DNA of 8,562 nt from Clostridia bacterium (lineage in GTDB: Bacteria > Bacillota > Clostridia > Christensenellales > Aristaeellaceae), in the NCBI GenBank assembly GCA_017412445.1, contig JAFPYA010000246.1:1-8562 (forward strand), written 5' to 3'. The notes under the pieces were generated by a model that made no database searches, was not told where the DNA came from, and was given only the letters and a program-made list of their open reading frames with translations. Shown piece after piece: positions 1 to 6,843 of this stretch. A program made the position numbers and the translations under genes. The stretch's first letter is position 1, and every line of letters begins with the position of its first letter.

Positions 1-429
1 GGGCAGCTTCTCAAAGGCGGCCGCGTAGCCGACGGAAACGGTGTCGAGGTACTCGTTCAGGGGCAGTATGTAGCCCTGAGCGCCGAGCTCGGCTTCCTTG
101 ATCATGCTGAGCCTGTCAGCGGCGCCTACACCGGTCAGTATGATGTCAGGCTGATCGGCGGGGTCCCTGAGGAACACGGTAGAGAGCTTGTCCTGCATGC
201 TGCCGCTGGGCGCGATCTCCCATTCGATCTTGATGCCGAGCTTCTCTTCGAGCTCAAGGGTCTGCAGGTTCTCCGCGCGGCTGTATTCGCCGTCCTGGGG
301 AGCGAGAATCTTAAGGGTAATAACTTCGTTGGCGATGGGGTACTCGCCAGGGGCGTTGTACACCGGCTCCGCCAATGCCACGCTGCAAAGCAGCACGAGG
401 CAAACAACGAGCGTAAGTACTCTCTTCAT
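1..429 (-). CDS. Extracellular sugar-binding protein of an ABC importer, N-terminal part (partial)
   Basis: Only the first 143 codons lie in the window; the rest continues past base 1. The start is the ATG at 429-427, preceded on the minus strand by AAAGGAG with good spacing. Residues 1-20 form a signal peptide (MKRVLTLVV.. with an ALA cleavage site before Glu21). No lipobox is present: the cysteines at 10 and 15 are preceded by Val and Leu. The mature part contains a family-1 solute-binding-protein pattern: a beta strand (ITLKILAP), 'LEEKLGIKIEWEI', a 'PDIILTG' strand and 'GYILPLNEYLD'. The last motif is typical of the YtcQ/LplA group that binds complex oligosaccharides (family knowledge). 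It should capture sugars outside the membrane for a CUT1-type permease, which would be encoded outside the window. It is divergent from the glycoside hydrolase operon, so co-regulation is likely. The ligand is unknown. Confidence 0.88.
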   Translation of the reverse strand, partial: MKRVLTLVVCLVLLCSVALAEPVYNAPGEYPIANEVITLKILAPQDGEYSRAENLQTLELEEKLGIKIEWEIAPSGSMQDKLSTVFLRDPADQPDIILTGVGAADRLSMIKEAELGAQGYILPLNEYLDTVSVGYAAAFEKLP

Positions 430-477
430 ATTGAGACGTACTCCTTTCATATATTGACAGATCTTCTGCCTAACCAG

Positions 478-506
478 ATTATACAACAGTTAACACAAAA
501 ATACAA
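478..506 (-). promoter_or_regulatory. Promoter of the sugar-binding protein gene
   Basis: Read on the minus strand, a perfect TATAAT (483-478) is preceded by a 17-base spacer and a weak -35 hexamer TTGTAT (506-501). The expected transcription start is near 471, giving a leader of about 40 nt. The weak -35 box, with a palindrome centred near -46, would suit an activator-dependent promoter; that reading is an inference. Confidence 0.6.
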
Positions 507-510
507 TACA

Positions 511-524
511 ATTTTAGCTAAAAT
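511..524. promoter_or_regulatory. Perfect 14-bp palindrome, candidate operator A
   Basis: ATTTTAGCTAAAAT is a perfect inverted repeat. It lies 4 bp upstream of the -35 hexamer of the minus-strand promoter, centred near -46 relative to the predicted start. It shares 12 consecutive bases with site B. A dimeric regulator controlling the divergent genes is the natural reading, but no regulator gene is in the window and I do not recognise the motif as belonging to a named family. Confidence 0.55.
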
Positions 525-564
525 ACGGAAGTTTAAACAAAATTATTCACGTATTTCTGATGAT

Positions 565-578
565 ATTTTAGCTAAATT
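565..578. promoter_or_regulatory. Imperfect 14-bp palindrome, candidate operator B
   Basis: ATTTTAGCTAAATT has the same 10-bp palindromic core as site A, with one mismatched pair in the flanks. Its centre is 54 bp from that of site A, about five helical turns, so both would face the same side of the DNA. It lies about 110 bp upstream of the predicted start of the plus-strand promoter. Confidence 0.5.
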
Positions 579-645
579 TTAAGCCAGGCTGCAATTCACT
601 GCCGCATGAGCAGCAAACAAATTTTCATCGGAACAGGTGTTCTTA

Positions 646-674
646 TTGCCAAATGGGGAAAAGTATTATATAAT
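646..674 (+). promoter_or_regulatory. Promoter of the glycoside hydrolase operon
   Basis: TTGCCA (646-651), a 17-base spacer and a perfect TATAAT (669-674) make a near-consensus sigma-A promoter. Transcription should begin near 681, leaving a leader of about 73 nt before the ATG at 754. No terminator-like hairpin was seen in that leader. A strong basal promoter for an inducible sugar operon suggests control by repression. Confidence 0.78.
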
Positions 675-753
675 TCCGATAGATGACTGTCCTTTCTGAA
701 TTCTGCGCCGATACAGTTACGGGTATGTGCCCGCGCAGCCTAACGGAGGAAAT

Positions 754-3288
754 ATGAACCAGAGAATAGAGAGAATACTTGCCTCAAGCGCCGCAAGCGA
801 CGCTCTTTTGCCCTTCATGTGGGTGATGACAAGCGCCGAGACGTCCCAAATGGTCGGCATGATGGAGACGATCAAATCCTGCGGCATGAACGCGTTGTGC
901 GTCGAATCACGCACGTTTGAGGACTACGGTGGCGAGAGCTGGTGGCAGCTTATCAAAGCGATACTCGATGAGGCGCGCCGCCTCGGCATGCGAGTTTGGA
1001 TACTGGACGACAAGCACTATCCCACTGGCTACGCCGCGGGCGCAGTCGAGAAGCATCCAAACAAGCGCCGCCTGCATCTGGCCGAGTTCCATACCGACGC
1101 GATAGGACCGCGGCGCGTTTCGCAGCGCCTCTATCCCTTTAGCCCCGAGGACAGGCTGCTTGGCGTAGTGGCGGTCAAGCGCAGCGGCACGGGTGAAGAG
1201 CTTACGAGCGAATACAGGGTGCTTGACGTAGATGAGTACGAGCACTATTTTTCGTTCACTGCCCCGGAGGGCGTATGGCGCATATTCCAATTGTGGATCA
1301 CGCACGAAGGCGCGTCAAACGACAAGGCCTATATAAATATGCTCGACCCCGACTCCGTAAAGCTGCTGGTGGACGAGGTGTACGAAAAGCACTACGAGCA
1401 TTTTTCTGAGTACTTTGGAAAGGAGCTCGCCGGCTTTTTCTCGGACGAGCCCTGCTTCGGAAACGGCTTTTTGAAAAAGCGCGGAATCAACGTCAATTTC
1501 CACCGTAAAACCGTGGGCATGCCGGGTCTGGCATTGCCGTGGCGCTTCGGCCTTGAAAATGAGCTTTCGGACGCATACGGAGAGAACATATTACCCAAAC
1601 TGCCTTTTTTGTGGTACGGGGGAACGGGTGCGAGCGAGGCGCGCGAGGCTTATATGGACACGGTGAGCGCCCTGTACGCAAAAAACTTTTCGAAGAATCT
1701 GGGGGACTGGTGCCGCGCAAGAAACGTGGAATACATAGGCCACATCATCGAGGACGACAACTCCCACTGCCGTCTGGGCGGTTCTCCGGGCCACTATTTC
1801 AGGGCGCTGCAGGGACAGGACATGGCGGGCCTCGATGTGGTGCTCACCCAGATACTGCCGGGCTTCGTGCATACAGATCATAACGGCGCGCTGTCCGCGG
1901 GCTGCGTTGACCCGCTGTTTTTCAGCTTCACGCTGTCGAGGCTGGGCGTATCGCTGGCGCACCTGCGCCCTCATATGAAAAACCGCACCATGTGTGAGAT
2001 ATTCGGCGCCTACGGCTGGGGGCTGGACGTGCCCTCTATGAAGTGGCTCACAGATCACTTTATGGTGTTCGGGGTTAACCGTTTCGTGCCTCACGCCTTT
2101 TCGCCTGTATACCCTAATCCGGATTGCCCGCCGCATTTTTACGGCGGAGGGGAAAACCCGCAGTTCGACGACTTTAAGGAGCTCATGCGCTACACGGGCA
2201 AAATGATTGAGCTCCTGGACGGCAACAGAGTGACCGACGTGGCCGTACTGTACCACGCAGAGATGGAATGGTCGGGCAGGCCCTTCATGCTTGACGAATA
2301 TATCGAGCAGGTCTTGACCGAAGCACAGATAGATTTTGACCTCGTGCCCGCTGACGACCTCGAGCACCCCGAAGTTCATGACGGGCTCTGGCACGACGGC
2401 AACGCAAAATTCAAACTGCTCGTGGTGCCTCAGGCGGAGTTTATACCAAAGCACATAATAGAGCGCATAAACGCTCTGGCGAAGGCGGGCGTGAAGGTTG
2501 TGCAGGTCAACGCCATCACTGAGGGATTGTGCGCCGAGTGCGTGAGGCTCAATGAGCTTGCAGGGTACATAGACAGTCTTGACTTGCGTTCAATAAGGTG
2601 CAGCACAAACGAGCCTTACCTGCGCGCGCTGCGCGTGCAAAAGGACGGAAACGACACGTTTATGCTCTTCAACGAATCCGTGACCGACACTATAGACACG
2701 CGCCTTGAGTTGCCTGTAAAAGGCCATTACACCTTCCTCGACCTGCTTGGCGGCAGGGTGGAGGAGCACTTCAGCGAGGACGGCAGAGTGCCCGTAAGCT
2801 TGAAGCCCTACGAATCTGCGGTACTGGCGTTTGACGGGTCGGATGAATACATCTGCGATGAAACAGGCGAGGAATTGTACGCCGAAGAGCTTCGGGCCAA
2901 ATGGGAGATCGCCCTCGCCGACTGCGAGGACATGGATACATTTACCGTAGCGGCAAAGGATTCCGAGCTCATGACTGTGGAAGCGTTGAAGCCTGACTTT
3001 GCGGGCAAGGTGCGCTACACCGCCCATATCGATGGCGCGCAGGGCATAAAGCAGATAGAGCTTAAGAACGTAGGCGATACGGCGCTGGTGATGATAAACG
3101 GAGAAGAAGTCGCCCGCCGCATCTGCTCTCCCTTCGTATTCCGCACGGCGGGCCATTGGAGGGAGGGCGAAAATACGCTTACGATAATCGTATCGACGAC
3201 CCTCGGCCGCAGGCAGCCCGAGCGCTTCTCCGCCTGCATGGTCTCAAACCCGCCCGGACTCGACGGCCCGATAATAGCGTATCGCTGA
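754..3288 (+). CDS. GH106-like glycoside hydrolase, cytoplasmic
   Basis: An 844-residue enzyme without signal peptide. The ATG at 754 has GGAGGA just before it (745-750); an in-frame GTG at 727 lacks a ribosome binding site and was not used. Residues about 15-480 look like a TIM barrel of the GH106-related type. Visible motifs are 'LGMRVWILDDKHYPTG' (78-92), 'GFFSDEP' (227-233), 'GHIIEDDN' (329-336), and 'EIFGAYGWGLD' with the following 'GVNRFVPHAFSP' (415-425, 440-451). Candidate catalytic acids are Asp231/Glu232, Glu333 and Glu415. Residues about 490-610 resemble the glutamine-amidotransferase-like domain of GH42-type enzymes. Residues about 615-695 form a small beta domain. Residues about 715-844 resemble a GH2-type sugar-binding jelly roll ending in 'PPGLDGPI'. 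GH106 members are alpha-L-rhamnosidases, but similarity is judged by motif only, so rhamnose specificity is a guess. It is the first gene of a three-enzyme cluster, 43 nt before the next. Confidence 0.75.
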   Translation: MNQRIERILASSAASDALLPFMWVMTSAETSQMVGMMETIKSCGMNALCVESRTFEDYGGESWWQLIKAILDEARRLGMRVWILDDKHYPTGYAAGAVEKHPNKRRLHLAEFHTDAIGPRRVSQRLYPFSPEDRLLGVVAVKRSGTGEELTSEYRVLDVDEYEHYFSFTAPEGVWRIFQLWITHEGASNDKAYINMLDPDSVKLLVDEVYEKHYEHFSEYFGKELAGFFSDEPCFGNGFLKKRGINVNFHRKTVGMPGLALPWRFGLENELSDAYGENILPKLPFLWYGGTGASEAREAYMDTVSALYAKNFSKNLGDWCRARNVEYIGHIIEDDNSHCRLGGSPGHYFRALQGQDMAGLDVVLTQILPGFVHTDHNGALSAGCVDPLFFSFTLSRLGVSLAHLRPHMKNRTMCEIFGAYGWGLDVPSMKWLTDHFMVFGVNRFVPHAFSPVYPNPDCPPHFYGGGENPQFDDFKELMRYTGKMIELLDGNRVTDVAVLYHAEMEWSGRPFMLDEYIEQVLTEAQIDFDLVPADDLEHPEVHDGLWHDGNAKFKLLVVPQAEFIPKHIIERINALAKAGVKVVQVNAITEGLCAECVRLNELAGYIDSLDLRSIRCSTNEPYLRALRVQKDGNDTFMLFNESVTDTIDTRLELPVKGHYTFLDLLGGRVEEHFSEDGRVPVSLKPYESAVLAFDGSDEYICDETGEELYAEELRAKWEIALADCEDMDTFTVAAKDSELMTVEALKPDFAGKVRYTAHIDGAQGIKQIELKNVGDTALVMINGEEVARRICSPFVFRTAGHWREGENTLTIIVSTTLGRRQPERFSACMVSNPPGLDGPIIAYR

Positions 3289-3331
3289 GAAGGACCCCTA
3301 GACTGATCCCGTGAGTGAAGGAGTAAGGCAT

Positions 3332-4873
3332 ATGAAACTGAGAGAAGCGGATGCAATCTATTCCCCTGACGCGCCCTGCGCGCGTATCAGGCAGATAATC
3401 GAGAATGGCGCGCTTGCCGTCTATCTTTCGTCGGCTGAGCCGGTAAGCTATGTTGTGCTCAAATGGAATTTCTCACAGGAGGAACGCTTTTGCGAAAACG
3501 TAAAGGTGCTTGGCGACGCTTGGGAGCGCAGCTACGGCGATTTGCAATGGCTGCCCGTGGATGAAAAGCGGGCTTTGCCGTGGCTTTGCGCCGTTTCAAA
3601 CGGCTCAGACAGCGACTGCGACGCGAGCGGCAGGGTAACGCGCTGCTTTGGCGTAAAGACCCGCCCTGCGGCGTTTTGCCTGTGGCAGGTGAGCGACGAC
3701 GGCGTGACGCTCACGGCGGATGTGCGCTCTGGCGGCAGCGGGGTAGAGCTCGGCGTAAGGGAACTCAAGGTTTGCGAGGCAGTGTTCGCCGAGTACGCGG
3801 GTGTCAGCGCTTTTGCGGCCATGCGGCAGTTTTACAGGCTGCTGAATGACGCGGTTCTGCCCGTGCCAGGCACGGTGTACGGTTCAAACAACTGGTATTA
3901 CGCCTACGGCAAAAGCAGTGCAAGGGAGATTCTTGCCGACACCGCCCTGATTCGCGGACTTACCGCCGCAAACGGCGTCGCGCCGTATATGGTAATCGAC
4001 GACGGCTGGCAGAAAAACGCGACCGACGGTCCGTGGCATACAGGAAACGAGCGCTTTGGCGATATGGCCGCGCTGGCGTCCGAAATCGCGTCTGCGGGCG
4101 TAAAGCCCGGCCTGTGGGTGCGGTATCTGGCAGACGCGCACAGGGAGACGCCGAATATCATGGATGAAATGCGCCTTATGCGCGATCCAAACTGCCTCGA
4201 CCCCTCGCATCCTGCGGTGCTCGAAAAAATCGCTGAGGATACGCGCCGCTTCACGCTTGAGTGGGGCTACAGGCTCATAAAGCACGACTATACGACCTGC
4301 GACATATTCGGCTGCTGGGGTTTTCAGCGCCCGGGCTTCATGGCTCTGGACGGCTGGAGCTTTTTCGACAGGAGCCTCACGAGCGCGGAGGTCATAATAA
4401 AGCTCTACAAAACCATACTTGATAGTGCACCGAAGGACACGGTAATTCTCGGCTGCAACGTAATCGGCCATCTCGCGGCGGGGCTGGTGCATCTCAACCG
4501 CACGGGCGACGACACCAGCGGCAGGGAATGGGAGCGCACGGTCAAGATGGGCGTTAACACTCTGGCCTTCCGCCTGCCGCAGCACAAGGCGCTGTTCGAC
4601 GTCGACGCCGACTGCGTGGGCATAACGGGGCAAATCCCATGGGAGCTCAACCGCCGCTGGCTCAAGCTGCTTTCGAAAAGCGGCACGCCTTTGTTCGTCT
4701 CCTGCGCGCCTAAAGAGTGCAGGGGCGAGGTAAAGAGCGACCTTGAAAAGGCCTTTTTGAGCGGCGCTGCGCAAACAGATGAGCTCATTCCTCTCGACTG
4801 GATGGAGCGCATTCGCCCGGAGGAGTGGCTGTTAAACGGCGAAAGAATACACATTTCGTGGACAAAAGAATAA
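3332..4873 (+). CDS. Compact clan GH-D hydrolase, GH36-like (alpha-galactosidase type)
   Basis: 513 residues, no signal peptide. The ATG at 3332 is preceded by GAAGGAG (3317-3323) at 8 nt; the in-frame GTG at 3311 lies upstream of that site and was rejected. Residues about 1-165 are a reduced N-terminal beta-rich domain, and about 180-445 the catalytic barrel. Diagnostic GH-D motifs are 'PYMVIDDGWQ' (218-227), 'GVKPGLWVRY' (256-265), 'LIKHDYTTCDIFG' (315-327) and 'RTGDDTSGREW' (390-400). By family knowledge Asp319 in KHD would be the nucleophile, and Asp393 or Asp394 the acid/base. Most GH36 alpha-galactosidases are about 700-750 residues, so this is short. The KHD motif also differs from the common KWD, which points to a little-characterised branch near the raffinose-synthase-like proteins. 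Its position between two other sugar-processing genes supports hydrolysis of an imported oligosaccharide, with alpha-galactoside the first guess. Confidence 0.85.
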   Translation: MKLREADAIYSPDAPCARIRQIIENGALAVYLSSAEPVSYVVLKWNFSQEERFCENVKVLGDAWERSYGDLQWLPVDEKRALPWLCAVSNGSDSDCDASGRVTRCFGVKTRPAAFCLWQVSDDGVTLTADVRSGGSGVELGVRELKVCEAVFAEYAGVSAFAAMRQFYRLLNDAVLPVPGTVYGSNNWYYAYGKSSAREILADTALIRGLTAANGVAPYMVIDDGWQKNATDGPWHTGNERFGDMAALASEIASAGVKPGLWVRYLADAHRETPNIMDEMRLMRDPNCLDPSHPAVLEKIAEDTRRFTLEWGYRLIKHDYTTCDIFGCWGFQRPGFMALDGWSFFDRSLTSAEVIIKLYKTILDSAPKDTVILGCNVIGHLAAGLVHLNRTGDDTSGREWERTVKMGVNTLAFRLPQHKALFDVDADCVGITGQIPWELNRRWLKLLSKSGTPLFVSCAPKECRGEVKSDLEKAFLSGAAQTDELIPLDWMERIRPEEWLLNGERIHISWTKE

Positions 4874-4894
4874 ACGTAAACGGGAGACGGCATC

Positions 4895-5488
4895 ATGATT
4901 ATTGCGTGCATAGGCGACAGCCTGACCGAGGGCGACCACGGCATAAAGGGCGTGCGCGGCGTAGCGAACGTCACAGAAGTGAATTACCCTAACTTTCTTG
5001 CTAAGATCACAGGCGCAGAGGTGAGAAACTACGGCAGGTGCGGCTGGCGCTCCTCGACGATGCTCGCATGGTATAAGACGGGTGAAATCGAGGTGCAGGA
5101 TGCCGACGTCGTAGTTATAATGCTCGGCACAAACGGCGGGCAGGCATCTGAAGGCTCAAGCCCCGAAAACGAGGCGTACACAGAGCTCGTAAAGCGCATA
5201 CGTGCGGACGTGCCCGAGGCTAAGGTATACCTTTGCACTCCGCCGAACGCGACCGTGAACCCTATGTATTCAAACTGCGGCTACGCGCCTCAGGTGGCGG
5301 AGGCTGTGGGCTTTGTGAGGAGCCTTTCAAAGCAAATGAATCTGCCGCTCATAGACCTTGCGTTAAGCCGCGTAATCACCCCAGAAAACGAGGCGCGCCT
5401 GCAGGGCAACGACGGGCTGCACTTCACTGACGAGGGCTACAGGGTGCTCGCCGAAGAGATAGCGGCGGGCCTGGGCTTTAAGAGCTGA
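4895..5488 (+). CDS. SGNH/GDSL-family hydrolase, likely carbohydrate esterase
   Basis: 197 residues, the usual size of a single SGNH domain, with no signal peptide. The ATG at 4895 follows GGGAG (4882-4886) at 8 nt and lies 21 nt after the preceding stop, so the gene is almost certainly cotranscribed with it. All four family blocks are visible: GDSLTEG with nucleophile Ser9; 'NYGRCGWRSS' supplying the oxyanion glycine (Gly50); 'MLGTNGG' with Asn80; and 'DGLHFTDEGY' with Asp173 and His176 completing the triad. SGNH enzymes remove acyl groups from many substrates. Next to two cytoplasmic glycoside hydrolases, the likeliest role is removing acetyl groups from imported oligosaccharides. Lysophospholipase or peptidase-like activity cannot be excluded from sequence. 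Confidence 0.88.
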   Translation: MIIACIGDSLTEGDHGIKGVRGVANVTEVNYPNFLAKITGAEVRNYGRCGWRSSTMLAWYKTGEIEVQDADVVVIMLGTNGGQASEGSSPENEAYTELVKRIRADVPEAKVYLCTPPNATVNPMYSNCGYAPQVAEAVGFVRSLSKQMNLPLIDLALSRVITPENEARLQGNDGLHFTDEGYRVLAEEIAAGLGFKS

Positions 5489-5604
5489 AGCCGCAAGGCA
5501 CACTTCCGCTTTGCACCGGAATTTGGGAACAAAGCAAGCTTTGCATACGTCAAAAAGCCTGTGAAGCATCAGTAAACTACGCATAAGAAGGGAACGTGAT
5601 ACTT

Positions 5605-5826
5605 ATGGACAGGTTCATCCCCAGGGAAAAGCTGAGCAAGCGGGCGAGAAAAGCGCTCGACGCCAAAAAACGAGGCACATGGGCGTTCAGCCCGGTAACA
5701 AAGCGCGTAGAAAGTAAAAAACGCTACAACAGAAAGAAGCTCCCCTCCGCCGGATATGACGATTACGGCAGAGGGGAGTGTTTTTTTGTGCTTTGCGGCG
5801 GTGATATGCGCTGTTATGTTAAATAA
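5605..5826 (+). CDS. Short basic protein with an intrinsic terminator inside its frame (possible ribosome-rescue factor)
   Basis: 73 codons from the ATG at 5605, which follows AAGGGA (5588-5593) at 11 nt. A GTG at 5596 is only 2 nt from that site. The first 45 residues are very basic: 'IPREKLSKRARKALDAKKRG', then 'TWAFSPVTKRVESKKRYNRKK'. From memory, unverified, short proteins with a '..W..(N/S)PVTRK.E..K.YNRKK' pattern are common as hypotheticals in Clostridia. Codons 46-61 are encoded by a terminator hairpin and its U-tract. The tail 'CFFVLCGGDMRCYVK' and the TAA lie at or beyond the termination point. A transcript ending at the terminator would stop near codon 60-62 without a stop codon, as known for ArfA and BrfA. 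No clear promoter was found; it starts 116 nt after the esterase and may be read from that operon. The function is inferred from architecture only, and the reading frame could be shorter in reality. Confidence 0.6.
   Translation: MDRFIPREKLSKRARKALDAKKRGTWAFSPVTKRVESKKRYNRKKLPSAGYDDYGRGECFFVLCGGDMRCYVK
5740..5787 (+). terminator. Intrinsic terminator inside the small basic gene
   Basis: The arms 5740-5752 (CTCCCCTCCGCCG) and 5766-5778 (CGGCAGAGGGGAG) form 12 Watson-Crick pairs with one C-A mismatch and a 13-nt loop. They are followed by TG and seven T residues (5781-5787). This is a strong Rho-independent terminator. It overlaps codons 46-61 of the small gene and lies 37 nt before that gene's stop. 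It probably also ends the hydrolase operon. Confidence 0.88.
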
Positions 5827-5925
5827 TGATAAAACAGGGCCGCATGGCTGCCGCTTACGCGGTTTAACCGTAAAAAAAACCGAATGTCAAATGAAAACAG
5901 AGTTAGATTGAAAGAGGTGTAAAGC

Positions 5926-6843
5926 TTGGCTTACATACTTGAAACTATGGCGCTCACCAAGATGTACGGTCAGAAGGCGGCCGCCAAGGATATAAACATG
6001 CACATCGAGGAGGGCAAGATATACGGCCTCATCGGCCGCAACGGCGCAGGCAAGACTACCATCATGCGCATGATCAGCGGCTTATCCACGCCCACCTCGG
6101 GCAGCTATTCGCTCTTTGGCGAGACGGGGCTCAAAATGAAGCGCATGCTCAAGAACGTGGGCGTACTGATAGAGCATCCCGGGCTTTTCCCTAAGCTGTC
6201 GGGTTATGAGAACCTCAAAATAAAGTGTCTGGGGCTTGGCATAAAGCCTAAGGGATACGTCGAGGAGCTTATGAAGACCGTGGGCCTCAAGCCCGAGGAC
6301 GCCGACAAAAAGGCCGGCTCCTACTCGCTGGGCATGAGGCAGCGCCTGGGCATCGCGCTTGCGCTTATAGGCGAACCGAAGCTGCTGGTGTTGGACGAGC
6401 CCATTAACGGCCTCGACCCTCAGGGCATCGTTGAGGTCAGGAGGATACTGGCTCGCCTGAGGGACGAAAGGGGCATCTCCGTTATGATTTCAAGCCATAT
6501 ACTGGACGAGCTCAGCAAGCTTGCGGATGTGTACGGCATAATAAGCGAAGGCTGCCTGATAGACGAATTCACTACAGACGAGCTTGAAAGCCGCACGGGA
6601 CTGTGCGTGATGATTCGAAGCGGCGAAGGTCAAAAGACGCTCGATGCCCTGAAGGGCATAGGCATCACTAAGGCCGCAATTGACAAGGAAGGCCTTGTGC
6701 GCGTGGAGGAGCGCCTTGAGGAAACCGCGGCAATGGCCGAGGCGATAATCAGGGCGGGAATACCGCTTCATGAGATTTATCACCGCAACGCCACCCTTGA
6801 AGACTACTATCTCAGCAAGACGGGAGGCAATGTAAATGCTTAA
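5926..6843 (+). CDS. BcrA/LanF-type ABC transporter ATP-binding protein
   Basis: 305 residues starting at a TTG with an excellent site, AAAGAGGTG (5911-5919), 6 nt before it; no in-frame ATG nearby has a comparable site. Walker A is GRNGAGKTT (37-45), the signature is SLGMRQR (134-140), Walker B is LLVLDEP (153-159), the D-loop is NGLDP (161-165), and the switch is His191. The Q-loop region reads 'VGVLIEHPGLFPKLSGYENL' with Glu83 where most ABC proteins have Gln. This 'E-loop' is known from lantibiotic-immunity ATPases (LanF) and occurs in bacitracin-type relatives. The C-terminal 90 residues form the variable domain of this group. It should power the membrane partner encoded next, whose frame it overlaps by 8 nt. 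The likely role is export of, or self-protection against, a peptide or membrane-active compound; the substrate is unknown. Confidence 0.9.
   Translation: MAYILETMALTKMYGQKAAAKDINMHIEEGKIYGLIGRNGAGKTTIMRMISGLSTPTSGSYSLFGETGLKMKRMLKNVGVLIEHPGLFPKLSGYENLKIKCLGLGIKPKGYVEELMKTVGLKPEDADKKAGSYSLGMRQRLGIALALIGEPKLLVLDEPINGLDPQGIVEVRRILARLRDERGISVMISSHILDELSKLADVYGIISEGCLIDEFTTDELESRTGLCVMIRSGEGQKTLDALKGIGITKAAIDKEGLVRVEERLEETAAMAEAIIRAGIPLHEIYHRNATLEDYYLSKTGGNVNA

Larger units (their letters stand above)
430..753. other. Divergent intergenic control region
   Basis: This 324-base gene-free stretch separates the divergent sugar-binding protein gene and the hydrolase operon. Its central part (about 478-590) is much more A+T-rich than the genes around it. 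It holds one promoter for each direction and two copies of a TTTAGCTAAA palindrome. It also has short palindromes of doubtful meaning, GTTTAAAC at 531-538 and GTTAAC near 489-494. I see no convincing catabolite-responsive element and no small gene. Confidence 0.75.

Noticed and set aside
727..753. Nine-codon N-terminal extension of the GH106-like gene from a GTG at 727
   Set aside because: The GGAGGA site lies inside the extension, just before the ATG at 754, and no site precedes the GTG.
430..753. Catabolite-responsive (cre) element in the divergent region
   Set aside because: No stretch fits TGNAANCGNTNNCA acceptably; the TTTAGCTAAA palindromes have a central GC, not CG, and different arms.
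1591..2454. Long open frames on the minus strand within the two hydrolase genes (for example 2454-1591 and 4774-3884)
   Set aside because: They mirror G+C-rich coding sequence of the real genes, contain no recognisable domains, and lack promoters and ribosome binding sites.
3311..3331. Seven-codon extension of the GH36-like gene from a GTG at 3311
   Set aside because: GAAGGAG (3317-3323) lies within it at ideal distance from the ATG at 3332.
5530..5545. CAAAG/CTTTG hairpin after the esterase gene
   Set aside because: Five-pair stem with no T-run after it, so not an intrinsic terminator. The operon more likely ends at 5787.
5860..5882. CGGTT-T-AACCG inverted repeat with a third AACCG at 5878-5882
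   Set aside because: Short, single, and not placed clearly against a promoter; it could be chance in a region with an A8 run.
5793..5892. Possible promoters of the ABC operon (TTGCGG-N16-TATGTT at 5793-5820; TTAACC-N17-TCAAAT at 5864-5892)
   Set aside because: Each hexamer matches only 3-4 of 6 positions, and I cannot choose between them. The operon must start somewhere here, but the site is not supported.
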